Shown one piece after another: positions 9,596-18,613 of a stretch of DNA of 44,142 nt (positions within the stretch are counted from its first letter, which is position 1; each line of letters starts with the position of its first letter). The position numbers were made by a program, and so were the translations under genes. This stretch comes from Sphingobacteriales bacterium (GTDB lineage: Bacteria > Bacteroidota > Bacteroidia > Chitinophagales > LD1): assembly GCA_018262795.1 (NCBI GenBank), contig JADFDM010000011.1, positions 1 through 44,142 of the forward strand, given 5' to 3'. The notes under the pieces are model-generated. The model did no database searches, had not been told where the DNA came from, and worked only from the letters and a program-made list of their open reading frames with translations.

Positions 9596-11398
9596 CTATC
9601 GGGAAGCTCGTTTCCGATCATTTTCGTTAAGCATAATTTTGCGTAGGCGAATAGACTTAGGGGTTACCTCTACATATTCATCCTCTTGGATGTATTCCAT
9701 TGCCTCTTCAAGGCTCATGCGAATGGGTGGAGGCAGCGTACTTTTATCATCGCTACCTGCTGCGCGGAAGTTGGTTAACTGCTTGGCAGCGGTGATGTTC
9801 ACCACGAGGTCATTATCCTTGCTGTATTCTCCTACCACCTGGCCTTCGTAAATCTCTGCTCCCGGTTCTACAAAAAACTTACCTCGGTCTTGCAGTTTAT
9901 CCATAGCATAAGCTGTTGCGCGTCCCGCTTCTTTTGAAATCATGGTGCCATTAATACGGGAAGGGATGTCACCTCTCCAAGGTTTAAATTCCTTGAACCG
10001 ATGCGCCATTATAGCTTCGCCTGCGGTGGAGTTTAAGATCAGTGTGCGCAAGCCGATGATTCCCCGCGCAGGAATTTCAAATTCAATGTGCATCATATCG
10101 CCTTTCGGTTCCATCACCAGCATCTCGCCTTTGCGCTGTGTAATCAGCTCAATACATTTCCCCGCTACTTCTTCGGGCGAGTCAATGGTTAAAATTTCTA
10201 TCGGCTCGTGTTTCTGCCCGTTAATTTCCTTCGTAATTACTCGTGGATTGCCAATAGAAAGTTCATAGCCTTCTCTGCGCATGGTTTCAATTAAAACGGA
10301 GAGGTGAAGAATTCCCCTTCCGAATACGCGGAACGTATCGGCACTATCGGTATCTTCAACTTTCAGTGCCAGATTTTTTTCTAATTCTTTCCACAACCTT
10401 TCGCGTATTTTCTGGGAGGTTACATACTTCCCTTCCTTACCAAAAAACGGAGAGGTGTTGGTGGTGAAAATCATACTCATGGTCGGCTCGTCAATATGAA
10501 TTGGCGGCAGAGCTTCCGGTTTTTCAAAATCTGAGATGGTATCACCAATTTCGAAACCATCTACTCCCACTACTGCGCACAAGTCGCCACAGGCTACTTT
10601 TTCTGCTTTTAGTTTTCCCAATCCACTGAATACATACAACTCCTTAATGCGCGATTTTTGAATAGCACCATTGCGTTTTACCAGCGACACCTGCTGGCCG
10701 GAAGTGATCGTGCCACGAGCTACTCTGCCTACAGCTATACGTCCAATGTAAGAGGAAAAATCTAAAGAAGTGATTTGCATTTGGGTGGTACCCTCTTGAA
10801 TAAACGGAGCGGGGATATGCCCAATAATAGTATCGAGCAAAAAGATTACATCCTCGGAAGGGTGGCGCCAGTCGGCTCCCATCCAGCCGCGTTTAGCACT
10901 TCCATATACTGTAGGGAAATTGAGCTGTTCTTCGGTAGCATCTAAGGCAAACATCAAATCAAAAACAGCTTCATGCACTTCATCAGGGCGGCAATTTTCC
11001 TTGTCCACTTTATTAATGACCAGGATAGGTTTTTTGCCTAAGGCCAGTGCCTTCGACAATACATACCGCGTTTGCGGCATAGGGCCTTCAAAAGCATCTA
11101 CTAATAGCAACACTCCATCTGCCATGTTTAACACGCGCTCTACCTCGCCTCCAAAATCAGCGTGGCCGGGGGTATCAATAATGTTGATTTTAATGTCCTT
11201 GTATTCTACCGACACATTCTTGGCAAGAATGGTAATTCCCCGCTCTCGCTCAAGTTCGTTGTTGTCCAATATCAGTTCTCCGGTTTGCTGGTTATCGCGG
11301 AAAAGCGAGCATTGGTGAAGAATCTTATCTACCAGAGTAGTCTTACCGTGGTCAACGTGGGCAATAATGGCGATGTTTCTAATGTTCTGATTACGCAT
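9596..11398 (-). CDS. typA: Ribosome-associated translational GTPase TypA/BipA
   Basis: A GTPase related to EF-G that binds the 70S ribosome and assists 50S assembly and stress or cold adaptation. 600 residues, normal length. Visible G-domain motifs are AHVDHGKTT (13-21, P-loop), the switch segment RERGITI, DTPGHADFGGEVERV (G3) and NKVD (G4). Beta-barrel domain II follows, then EF-G-like domains III and V (MRREGYELSIGNPRV), and the BipA-specific C-terminal domain with GQVVGEYSKDNDLVVN. The protein is terminated by the shared hairpin. No TAnnTTTG box is evident upstream. Confidence 0.97.
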   Translation of the reverse strand: MRNQNIRNIAIIAHVDHGKTTLVDKILHQCSLFRDNQQTGELILDNNELERERGITILAKNVSVEYKDIKINIIDTPGHADFGGEVERVLNMADGVLLLVDAFEGPMPQTRYVLSKALALGKKPILVINKVDKENCRPDEVHEAVFDLMFALDATEEQLNFPTVYGSAKRGWMGADWRHPSEDVIFLLDTIIGHIPAPFIQEGTTQMQITSLDFSSYIGRIAVGRVARGTITSGQQVSLVKRNGAIQKSRIKELYVFSGLGKLKAEKVACGDLCAVVGVDGFEIGDTISDFEKPEALPPIHIDEPTMSMIFTTNTSPFFGKEGKYVTSQKIRERLWKELEKNLALKVEDTDSADTFRVFGRGILHLSVLIETMRREGYELSIGNPRVITKEINGQKHEPIEILTIDSPEEVAGKCIELITQRKGEMLVMEPKGDMMHIEFEIPARGIIGLRTLILNSTAGEAIMAHRFKEFKPWRGDIPSRINGTMISKEAGRATAYAMDKLQDRGKFFVEPGAEIYEGQVVGEYSKDNDLVVNITAAKQLTNFRAAGSDDKSTLPPPIRMSLEEAMEYIQEDEYVEVTPKSIRLRKIMLNENDRKRASR

Positions 11399-11533
11399 AA
11401 TTTCATGGAAAGGGCGCGAAGGTAATATAATATGCGAGGGTTTTGGTATAGAGAATGAAAAGATGTGAGAGAACCGGTATTCCCGAAGAACGAAAATTTT
11501 CGTTTCCGGATTTCTGCCCTTCCAAAAAAATTC

Positions 11534-11541
11534 TACATTTG
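11534..11541 (+). promoter_or_regulatory. Promoter -7 box for tRNA-Glu
   Basis: TACATTTG is a perfect TAnnTTTG match, 18 bases before the first base of the tRNA. This is where the main sigma factor of Bacteroidota would place the start of a tRNA precursor with a short leader. The -33 element is weak. Confidence 0.65.
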
Positions 11542-11559
11542 CGCTCCGTTCAAAAAAAC

Positions 11560-11631
11560 GGCCCGTTCGTCTATCGGTTAGGACTCAAGATTTTCATTCT
11601 TGCAAGAGGGGTTCGACTCCCCTACGGGCTA
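11560..11631 (+). tRNA. tRNA-Glu (anticodon TTC)
   Basis: A 72-base cloverleaf can be drawn: acceptor GGCCCGT/ACGGGCT with a G-T first pair, D-arm GTCT...GGAC with TCGGTTA in the loop, anticodon stem CAAGA/TCTTG around TTTTCAT, giving anticodon TTC, and T-arm AGGGG-TTCGACT-CCCCT. The CCA end is not encoded, so the CCA-adding enzyme in this window would be needed. Confidence 0.96.
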
Positions 11632-11636
11632 CAAAA

Positions 11637-11673
11637 ACACAAAAGCCTCCTTTATCGGAGGCTTTTGTGTTTC
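11637..11673 (+). terminator. Terminator after tRNA-Glu
   Basis: ACACAAAAGCCTCC-TTTATC-GGAGGCTTTTGTGT is a perfect 14-bp stem starting five bases after the tRNA, with a short TT tail. It can also act on the convergent fasciclin-domain gene. Confidence 0.85.
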
Positions 11674-11699
11674 AACACTAACCTAAACTACTTCTCTCA

Positions 11700-12275
11700 C
11701 TATTTTTTTGCGGGAGGCAACAGCACCTGATCTATAATGTGTATGATGCCATTAGAAGCCGGCACCGAGACAATAATATTAGCCCCGTTAACCGTGTATT
11801 TCCCATCTTTTACACCAATGGTCACATTGTCTAAGTTGGCCTCATTCAACACCTGCCCGTCTTTCATATTTTCTGTTTTTATTCCGCCCACAAAAACGTG
11901 ATACTCCAGAATATTCCGAAGTTTCTCTTTGTTTTCCGGCTTTAGCAAATCCTCTACAGTTCCTTTAGGCAGTTTGGCAAAGGCCTCGTTTGTGGGAGCA
12001 AAAACGGTAAACGGCCCGGCATTCGATAATACATCCACATATTCCGCTGCTTTAATTGCCGTTACCAAAGTGGTGTGATCTGCTGAGCCGGCAGCTACCT
12101 TTACCACATCTTTTTGCGAGTCATCGTCTTGTACGGCCGACTGCCCCGCCCCGGGATTTGAATCCTCTTGTACAGTATTGGTACTCTCGTTATTTGATTC
12201 TCCTGAATTGCAGGAAGTGAGCCAAAAACTCATACTGAATATTGCTGTTAGTGTAATTAAAACTTGCTTTTTCAT
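11700..12275 (-). CDS. Fasciclin (FAS1) domain lipoprotein
   Basis: 191 residues. A lipoprotein signal peptide has lipobox LTSC with Cys22 lipidated. A Ser/Asn/Asp/Glu-rich linker (about 23-60) precedes a single FAS1 domain covering about 62-189, with the characteristic H1 segment GPFTVFAPTNEAF and the H2 region NILEYHVFVGGIKTENM...NGANIIVSV...NGIIHIIDQVLLPP. FAS1 domains act in adhesion or carbohydrate binding; in Bacteroidota they are common on the outer surface. The partner is unknown. It is transcribed divergently from cca, from a promoter with a perfect -7 box. Confidence 0.92.
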   Translation of the reverse strand: MKKQVLITLTAIFSMSFWLTSCNSGESNNESTNTVQEDSNPGAGQSAVQDDDSQKDVVKVAAGSADHTTLVTAIKAAEYVDVLSNAGPFTVFAPTNEAFAKLPKGTVEDLLKPENKEKLRNILEYHVFVGGIKTENMKDGQVLNEANLDNVTIGVKDGKYTVNGANIIVSVPASNGIIHIIDQVLLPPAKK

Positions 12276-12312
12276 AACTGTTTCTTTTAAGGGTTTATTG
12301 GTTTCTGTCGGT

Positions 12313-12320
12313 CAAATTTA
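12313..12320 (-). promoter_or_regulatory. Promoter -7 box for the FAS1 lipoprotein gene
   Basis: On the minus strand this is TAAATTTG, a perfect TAnnTTTG match, 37 bases upstream of the ATG at 12275, giving a leader of about 30 bases. A TTTG sits 27 bases further upstream, too far for a normal -33 element. Confidence 0.5.
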
Positions 12321-12449
12321 CTCCCCCCTAAAAGCTCACTACCTGACCAAACTCATAGAAGCAGGTTGAGTTACTCATAGGAAAAGGTAAAATAATTTCA
12401 AGTTAAGTACCAATGCTCCTCTTTTTAAAAATGCTTCTCTCTTTTTTGC

Positions 12450-12480
12450 TTTGCGCAGTTTCCTTTTTCAAGTAGGTTTG
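12450..12480 (+). promoter_or_regulatory. Promoter of cca with near-leaderless start
   Basis: TTTG at 12450-12453 and TAGGTTTG at 12473-12480 are perfect -33 and -7 elements with a 19-base spacer. The -7 box ends only four bases before the ATG at 12485, so transcription should begin at or within a few bases of the start codon. Confidence 0.6.
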
Positions 12481-12484
12481 CCCA

Positions 12485-13909
12485 ATGCAGGCAGAGCGAT
12501 TGAAGTTAGAGCATAAAATATTCGGTTTTGTTTCGGAAGCCGCCCGGGAGTTAAATTTCAAAGCCTTCGCAGTGGGGGGCTTTGTTCGCGATTTGTTGCT
12601 GGAGCGACCTTGTAAGGACATTGACTTTGTGTGTGTAGGAAGTGGTATTGAATTGGCTCGCCTGACGGCTGCAAAAATAAGCCCTCACTTACAAGTAACA
12701 GTTTTCAAGAATTTCGGCACTGCCCATTTTAGATGGAACGATTGGGATTTTGAATTTGTGGGCGCGCGCAAGGAATCGTATCAGCGCGATTCGCGGAAAC
12801 CCATCGTGGAGAATGGCACGCTGGAAGATGATCAGAACCGGAGAGATTTTACCATCAATGCTATGGCGATTTCGTTGAATACTGATTCTTTTGGAGAATT
12901 AATAGACCCATTTAACGGACGGCAGGATTTGGCGAACCAACTTATCCGCACCCCGCTAAACCCCGATATTACTTTTAGCGATGATCCGCTGCGGATGATG
13001 CGGGCCATTCGATTTGCCACGCAACTTCACTTCACTATTCTACCCGAAACCTTAGCCGCCATTGAAAGAAATCGGGAACGAATAAAAATTATTTCGCAGG
13101 AACGAATCACAGATGAATTAAACAAAATTATTCTGGCACCAACACCCTCAGAAGGGTTTATTCTACTCGAAGAAACCGGATTACTCAAAATTATTTTTCC
13201 TGAAATGCAGCAATTGAAGGGAGTAGAAAACTATGAGGGCAAGGGGCATAAGGATAATTTCTATCACACCCTACAGGTGCTCGATAACATTACCCGAACC
13301 ACGAATGATTTGTGGCTGCGCTGGGCAGCTATTCTGCACGACATTGCTAAACCGCCTACCAAACGATTTGTGCCAGGCGAAGGCTGGACCTTTCACGGGC
13401 ATGAAGTGTTGGGGAGCAAGTGGGTCCCCCGCATTTTTCGCACCATGAAATTGCCGATGAGTGCAGAGATGAAGTTCGTGCAAAAAATGGTGTATCTCCA
13501 CCTGCGACCTATTGCGCTTACCAAGGAAGAGATCAGCGATTCTGCTTTGCGCAGATTATTATTTGAAGCCGGAGATGATATAGAAAGTCTGCTCATGTTG
13601 TGCGAAGCTGATATCACTTCCAAAAATCGAGAAAAGGTAAGGCGCTATTTGATGAAGTTTGAACTCGTGCGCGAAAAGTTAAAGGAGGTGGAAGAAAAAG
13701 ATCGCATCCGCAATTTTCAACCGCCTATTACCGGAGAACTGATTATGCAAACCTTCGGAGTAAACCCCGGTCGTGAAATCGGGATCATTAAAGAAGAGAT
13801 TAAGGAAGCTATTCTGGAAGGGAAAATCCACAATGATTATGAAGAGGCATTTAAGATGATGTTGGAGTTAGGCGCAAAATTAGGATTGAAGAAGATCTCC
13901 TCGCCTTAA
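12485..13909 (+). CDS. cca: CCA-adding tRNA nucleotidyltransferase with HD domain
   Basis: Adds or repairs the 3' CCA of tRNA; the same fold includes poly(A) polymerase. 474 residues. The class II nucleotidyltransferase head has GGFVRD (31-36) and the metal-binding DID (45-47) in KDIDFVCVGSG. The neck motif RRDFTINAMA (119-128) and the base-selection region DDPLRMMRAIRFATQ (166-180) follow. An HD phosphohydrolase domain is added, with His261 and LHDIAKP (284-290). The short C-terminal tail is helical. The window's tRNA-Glu lacks an encoded CCA, consistent with a need for this enzyme. The start agrees with family length and with a promoter that ends just before it. Confidence 0.95.
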   Translation: MQAERLKLEHKIFGFVSEAARELNFKAFAVGGFVRDLLLERPCKDIDFVCVGSGIELARLTAAKISPHLQVTVFKNFGTAHFRWNDWDFEFVGARKESYQRDSRKPIVENGTLEDDQNRRDFTINAMAISLNTDSFGELIDPFNGRQDLANQLIRTPLNPDITFSDDPLRMMRAIRFATQLHFTILPETLAAIERNRERIKIISQERITDELNKIILAPTPSEGFILLEETGLLKIIFPEMQQLKGVENYEGKGHKDNFYHTLQVLDNITRTTNDLWLRWAAILHDIAKPPTKRFVPGEGWTFHGHEVLGSKWVPRIFRTMKLPMSAEMKFVQKMVYLHLRPIALTKEEISDSALRRLLFEAGDDIESLLMLCEADITSKNREKVRRYLMKFELVREKLKEVEEKDRIRNFQPPITGELIMQTFGVNPGREIGIIKEEIKEAILEGKIHNDYEEAFKMMLELGAKLGLKKISSP

Positions 13910-13925
13910 TCGGAGAAGGTACTTC

Positions 13926-13980
13926 GCACCCGCAAGAATGATTTTAGCACCCGCAAAAATGGTTTTGCGCCCCCCCAAAA
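13926..13980 (+). repeat. 21-base imperfect tandem repeat, 2.6 copies
   Basis: GCACCCGCAAGAATGATTTTA (13926-13946) is followed by a copy with three changes (13947-13967) and a degraded third copy with a C7 run. It lies in the 211 bases between cca and yidD, which otherwise show no gene and no clear promoter. Confidence 0.5.
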
Positions 13981-14120
13981 GTCGAATTAGCTCTCAATCG
14001 GACTAAAAACCGAGCAAAACGACTTTCTTCAAAAATCTTTCTGCCAAAAGAAAGAAGAACGAATACCAAGAGCTTTTCAAATCAATTCACAAATAGCCGC
14101 GTATCTTGTGCGCCTGACTT

Positions 14121-14354
14121 ATGCTAAAGTTTATCTTCCGCCTTCTCGGTAATTTTTTCATTCTGCTCATCCGGCTGTATAAAAATTTCATTTCTCCTAT
14201 CCTTCCTCCTTCCTGCCGATACACTCCCACCTGTTCGGAGTATGGTATTCAGGCCATCAAAAAATACGGCCCTTTTAAAGGCGGTTGGTTGGCTGTAAAA
14301 AGAATTTCGCGATGTCATCCCTGGGGCGGCAGTGGATACGACCCGGTACCTTAG
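14121..14354 (+). CDS. yidD: Membrane protein insertion efficiency factor YidD
   Basis: 77 residues. YidD is a small membrane-associated protein that helps YidC/Sec insert inner-membrane proteins. The whole conserved core is present: an amphipathic N-terminal helix (about 1-22), then [22 protein letters not shown] (25-46), [15 protein letters not shown] and [14 protein letters not shown] at the C-terminus, with the three conserved cysteines. In many bacteria yidD sits between rnpA and yidC; here it is separate and is followed at 101 bases by the first ctp gene. Confidence 0.95.
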   Translation: MLKFIFRLLGNFFILLIRLYKNFISPILPPSCRYTPTCSEYGIQAIKKYGPFKGGWLAVKRISRCHPWGGSGYDPVP

Positions 14355-14455
14355 TCGAGTTTCATAAAATGATTTAAATGGTTCATGTGGAATAAGCAGT
14401 ATTTCGCCATCTGCATGTTAAGGTTTATGTTTACATCCTTACCTGAAGAACTTAG

Positions 14456-16120
14456 ATGAAGCGATACAAGAAATTAATATTAGGTGGTGGGCTGACGGTT
14501 ATTTTATTTTTCACCTTCGCCTTTACCAATACCAACTACTTCGAGATTACCAAGAACCTCGACATTTTTACCACTCTCTACAAGGAACTCAACACCTTTT
14601 ATGTAGATACCCTGAATCCTGAAAAGTTGATGCACTCCGGTATTGATCAAATGCTGAATAGCCTTGACCCCTACACCGATTATATTCCGGAAGAAGATAT
14701 GGACGAATACCGCTTACAAACCACCGGGCGATATGGAGGAATTGGGGCTATAATCGGAGTGCGGGGCGATTGGGTAATGGTAACGGAACCCTACGAAGGA
14801 TTTCCGGCAGATAAGGCCGGACTTCGGGCAGGCGATAAGTTGATTGAAGTAGAAGGCAAATCGGGCAAAGGGCTTCGCCCCGATGAAGTGAGCGCTTTAT
14901 TAAAGGGCAAGCCGGGAACTGATGTGACGGTGAAGGTGAGACGATTGAAAGCAGATGGCAGCGAAGAAGACCTGACCGTGAAAATGACGCGGGAAGAAAT
15001 TAAGATTAAGAATGTGCCGTATTTTGGAATGGTGAACGATAAAATTGGGTACATCCGCTTGGGCAATTTTACCGAACGAGCCGGAGCCGAAGTGAAAAAT
15101 GCACTGCAATCGTTAGAGAGTCAAGGGAAATTGAAAGGCTTGATATTTGACTTGCGCGGCAATCCCGGTGGGCTTTTAAATGAAGCTATTGATGTGGCGA
15201 ATGTGTTTGTAGATAAGAACATCAAAATCGTTTTCACGAAAGGGAAAATTGACGACTGGAACAAGTCATTTTATTCGCTGAACGATCCGGTAGATACTAA
15301 ATTGCCGATGGTGGTGCTGGCCGATGGAGGCTCTGCTTCTGCTTCGGAGATTGTTTCAGGTTCCTTGCAAGATTTAGACCGCGCTGTGATTGTTGGACAG
15401 AAAACTTTCGGCAAAGGATTGGTGCAATCCACCCGTTCTCTGCCTTACGGAGCCAAGCTAAAAATCACTACGGCTAAATATTACATTCCTTCCGGTCGCT
15501 GCATTCAGGCTATCAACTATGCCGAAAGAAATGAGGACGGCAGTGTAAAGCGAATTCCAGATTCATTAAAAGTGGCCTTCACTACTCGCAACGGCAGAAC
15601 CGTTTATGATGGTGGGGGCATTGATCCCGACATAAAAGTTGAGCCGGAGCGATTGGCCAATATCACCATCAGCCTGATTACCAAAAGCTTGATGTTTGAT
15701 TATGCCAATGAATATAGAGCCAAGCATGATAAGATTGGCCCCGCAGGGAAATTTAGTTTGAGCGATAAGGAGTATGAGGACTTTGTGAATTGGGTTTCAA
15801 AGAAAGACTATGATTATACTACCCGCAGCGAAAAAATTCTCGAAGACCTGAAATCCTCTGCCGAAAAAGAACACTACTACAGCGCTATTCAGAACGATTA
15901 CGACACTTTGAAAAAAGCCATGATGCACGATAAGCAAAATGACCTTAAAAAGGAGAAGGCTCAAATCAAGAGTATGTTGGAAGAAGAGATTGTATCCCGT
16001 TATTATCTCAGTACGGGGCGAATGGAATTGGCCTTAAAGAGAGATAAGGAAGTCGGGAAAGCCATTGAGACACTGAACGATCCGCAAAAAATTGATGAAC
16101 TGTTAGCCAAGAAGCCATAA
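14456..16120 (+). CDS. ctpA: S41 C-terminal processing protease (first of a tandem pair)
   Basis: A periplasmic serine protease that trims or degrades proteins from their C-termini. 554 residues. An N-terminal signal/anchor (about 7-24) is followed by a PDZ domain (about 90-178, with RYGGIGAIIG and AGLRAGDKLIEVEG) and the S41 core. The catalytic dyad is visible: Ser295 in GGSASASEIVSG and Lys320 in TFGKGLVQ, exactly 25 residues apart as in the D1-processing protease. The C-terminal 170 residues are charged and helical. The next gene, 4 bases away, is a paralogue of the same architecture, so the two are almost certainly one operon from gene duplication. Confidence 0.95.
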   Translation: MKRYKKLILGGGLTVILFFTFAFTNTNYFEITKNLDIFTTLYKELNTFYVDTLNPEKLMHSGIDQMLNSLDPYTDYIPEEDMDEYRLQTTGRYGGIGAIIGVRGDWVMVTEPYEGFPADKAGLRAGDKLIEVEGKSGKGLRPDEVSALLKGKPGTDVTVKVRRLKADGSEEDLTVKMTREEIKIKNVPYFGMVNDKIGYIRLGNFTERAGAEVKNALQSLESQGKLKGLIFDLRGNPGGLLNEAIDVANVFVDKNIKIVFTKGKIDDWNKSFYSLNDPVDTKLPMVVLADGGSASASEIVSGSLQDLDRAVIVGQKTFGKGLVQSTRSLPYGAKLKITTAKYYIPSGRCIQAINYAERNEDGSVKRIPDSLKVAFTTRNGRTVYDGGGIDPDIKVEPERLANITISLITKSLMFDYANEYRAKHDKIGPAGKFSLSDKEYEDFVNWVSKKDYDYTTRSEKILEDLKSSAEKEHYYSAIQNDYDTLKKAMMHDKQNDLKKEKAQIKSMLEEEIVSRYYLSTGRMELALKRDKEVGKAIETLNDPQKIDELLAKKP

Positions 16121-16124
16121 ACCC

Positions 16125-17798
16125 ATGAGGAACAGAAAAATGAAAAGTCTGCTTATAAGAACTTCACTCATAATGGCTATTGCCCTCAGCGGAATGGCTT
16201 TTGTGACGGATAACTACTTTGAAATATCCAAGAATCTAGATGTATTCTCTGCCCTTTACAAGGATGTGAATACTTATTACGTGGATGACGTAGATCCTTC
16301 TAAGCTAATGCGTACCTGCATTGATGGAATGCTGAAAACCTTAGACCCTTTTACTAATTATTACTCCGGTTCGCAAATTGAAAATGCTAAAATGCAGCAA
16401 GGTGGAAAGTTTGGCGGCATTGGTATCGAAACTGAAGTGATGGATAGTTTCCCTGTGGTTATTTCAGTATGGCAAAACCAGCCGGCTGATAGAGCGGGAA
16501 TTAAAGTGGGCGACATCATTAAAACCATTGATGGCAATTCAACCAAAGACCGCACGCAAGAAGAGGTAGATAAATTTCTGGTGGGGCAACCCCAAAGCAA
16601 ACTCTCGTTACAAGTAGAACGAAGAACAACCACCGATAACAAAACCCTGTCGCTCGATTTAGTGCGGCAAGAGATTCAGGAAACAAGTGTTCCATTTTAT
16701 GGAATGATTACTCCCGAAGTGGGATGTATTAAACTCAAAATTTTTAATGAGAATGCGGGGAAAGATGTAAAAGACGCTTTTGACAGTTTAAAGCGAGCCA
16801 ACCCCGGAATGAAAGGTGTGGTGGTAGATTTAAGAAGTAACCCGGGAGGTCTGTTGCACGAAGCGGTGAATATTGTCAATGTGTTTGTCCCCAAAGGGCA
16901 GTTAGTTGTTACCACGAAAGGAAAGGTGGCCGAATGGAATAACTCTTTCAGCACCTTAAATGATCCCAGCGATACAAAAATTCCTTTAGTGCTGATCACC
17001 AATTCTATGTCGGCTTCGGCCTCTGAAATTGTTTCGGGTACTATGCAAGACCTAGACCGGGGCGTAGTAATAGGGCAGCGCACTTATGGCAAGGGTTTAG
17101 TGCAGGTGACTAAGCCACTCAGTTATAACACCATGTTGAAAGTGACTACAGCTAAATATTACATCCCTTCCGGACGCTGTATTCAAGCGCTAATTTATGC
17201 CGAGCATAATGCCGATGGAAGTGTAAAGCGAGTTCCCGATTCTCTCAAAACGGAATTTCATACCAGAGACGGACGAATCGTTTGGGACGGTGGCGGTATT
17301 GATCCGGATGTACCCTTAGAAAAAGAACAACACAGCAAAGTGGCCGAAGCTCTTTACACAAAGCATTATATATTCGACTACGCTACTCAATATTCTCTAC
17401 AGCATCCAACCATTACTGATCCGGCAACCTTTAAACTCAGCGACCAAGAATTTAATGAATTTGTTGCCTACGTCAAATCCAAGCACTGGAACTACCAAAC
17501 TGAAACAGAACAGAAACTAGATGCCCTGAAGGATGCCACTACGGATGAAAAATATTTTGACGCAGTTCAGGAAGAATATAATATGATTCGCCAAAAGATA
17601 GAAGCCGATAAAGAGCAAGACATCGTAAAACACAAAGATGAAATTATAGCAGTGCTGGAAAATGAAATTGTTGGCAGATACTATTATGCCTACGGCAAAA
17701 CGAGGAAGAGTTATCAAAACGATCAAGAAGTCGCCAAAGCGATTGAACTACTCAACAGTCCTACCGAATATCAGAACTTGCTGATGGTAAAGAAGTAA
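16125..17798 (+). CDS. S41 C-terminal processing protease (second of a tandem pair)
   Basis: 557 residues with the same layout as its neighbour: signal/anchor (about 8-27), PDZ domain (about 92-182, KFGGIGIETEV and AGIKVGDIIKTIDG), S41 core and helical C-terminus. The dyad is intact: Ser298 in SMSASASEIVSG and Lys323 in TYGKGLVQ, again 25 apart. Long stretches such as KYYIPSGRCIQA and GRIVWDGGGIDPD agree closely with the first copy, while the PDZ peptide groove and signal peptide differ, so substrate choice probably diverged. No separate promoter fits in the 4-base gap. It is convergent with the beta-barrel gene after it. Confidence 0.95.
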   Translation: MRNRKMKSLLIRTSLIMAIALSGMAFVTDNYFEISKNLDVFSALYKDVNTYYVDDVDPSKLMRTCIDGMLKTLDPFTNYYSGSQIENAKMQQGGKFGGIGIETEVMDSFPVVISVWQNQPADRAGIKVGDIIKTIDGNSTKDRTQEEVDKFLVGQPQSKLSLQVERRTTTDNKTLSLDLVRQEIQETSVPFYGMITPEVGCIKLKIFNENAGKDVKDAFDSLKRANPGMKGVVVDLRSNPGGLLHEAVNIVNVFVPKGQLVVTTKGKVAEWNNSFSTLNDPSDTKIPLVLITNSMSASASEIVSGTMQDLDRGVVIGQRTYGKGLVQVTKPLSYNTMLKVTTAKYYIPSGRCIQALIYAEHNADGSVKRVPDSLKTEFHTRDGRIVWDGGGIDPDVPLEKEQHSKVAEALYTKHYIFDYATQYSLQHPTITDPATFKLSDQEFNEFVAYVKSKHWNYQTETEQKLDALKDATTDEKYFDAVQEEYNMIRQKIEADKEQDIVKHKDEIIAVLENEIVGRYYYAYGKTRKSYQNDQEVAKAIELLNSPTEYQNLLMVKK

Positions 17799-17802
17799 TT
17801 GC

Positions 17803-18564
17803 TTAAAGGCCGTTGAAGGAAATTCCTACGTTAAATTCATTGGCTGAAGGGCCGCGATCCTTTTTAAATACTCCGAGGATGCTGTAGAAAGCCGTGATAT
17901 TAAAACTGCTATAACCGATGCGAAGCGTTGGCCCTATCCGGAACAGATTGAAATCAGGAAATCTTCTCTCTAATTCAACCTTTGTTACCCCACCAATCTT
18001 TGTTTTGGTTTTGGTGTGCGCATCTACCCGAATACCGGCTTTAAAGCCTATCGCAAATTTCCATATCTGATCTAATTTGTCAGGATTGGTTTTGATGCGG
18101 AACTCCAGTGGAATGTCCACGTACTGAAGAGCAATTTTGTTCACCTTATAATCGCCTGCATTTTCTAAAGGTTCAAAATGAGTGCCTACCGAATCCTCTA
18201 CTAATTTATGGCGGCTGTATATATTAGAGCAACTATACCCAATGCCAGGGGCAAAACTAAAACGAGAGTGCTTGATGCGGAAATCGTAATAGAAGTAAAT
18301 ATTGATACCACGAGAATACCACTTGGTTTGAAGCCCGTTCATCCCGGGGCTGTTCTTATTGTAAATCCAGTTACTTCCCAACAAGTCAATCGCAAAACGA
18401 TCTTTCGAAAACTTTGAGAATTTCTTTTCGTTCTTGTTTTTCTGATCTATCTGTTCTTGGGTTAATTCCCGCTTCTTTTTCTTGTTTACATGCACGGAAT
18501 CCTGCTGCTGGGCAGCAACCGAAAGAGTCATAAAAGTGGCCAGTAGTACTACGATAGTCTTCAT
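17803..18564 (-). CDS. Outer-membrane beta-barrel protein (PorT-like family)
   Basis: 253 residues from the ATG at 18564, which begins a clean Sec signal peptide ending in VAAQQQ. A Lys/Glu-rich charged segment follows (about 26-60), then a barrel-like region with alternating residues and many Tyr/Phe (WYSRGINIYFYYDF, FSFAPGIGYS, IALQYVDIPLEFRI, FAIGFKAGIRV, ITAFYSILGVF, FNVGISFNGL), ending in a hydrophobic residue as outer-membrane barrels do. This fits the Bacteroidota OMP_b-brl_2/PorT-type group. The longer frame from 18636 would overlap nadE and mask the signal peptide. It begins 49 bases after nadE and is likely in that operon. Confidence 0.75.
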   Translation of the reverse strand: MKTIVVLLATFMTLSVAAQQQDSVHVNKKKKRELTQEQIDQKNKNEKKFSKFSKDRFAIDLLGSNWIYNKNSPGMNGLQTKWYSRGINIYFYYDFRIKHSRFSFAPGIGYSCSNIYSRHKLVEDSVGTHFEPLENAGDYKVNKIALQYVDIPLEFRIKTNPDKLDQIWKFAIGFKAGIRVDAHTKTKTKIGGVTKVELERRFPDFNLFRIGPTLRIGYSSFNITAFYSILGVFKKDRGPSANEFNVGISFNGL

Positions 18565-18613
18565 CAAGAAAGGGTTGTTTATTTCAAACGAGCGCCAAAG
18601 GTAATTATTTTGA

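Noticed and set aside
13968-13980. C7 homopolymer in the region after cca as a phase-variation tract
   Set aside because: It lies between genes, not in a frame or promoter spacing that would switch expression.
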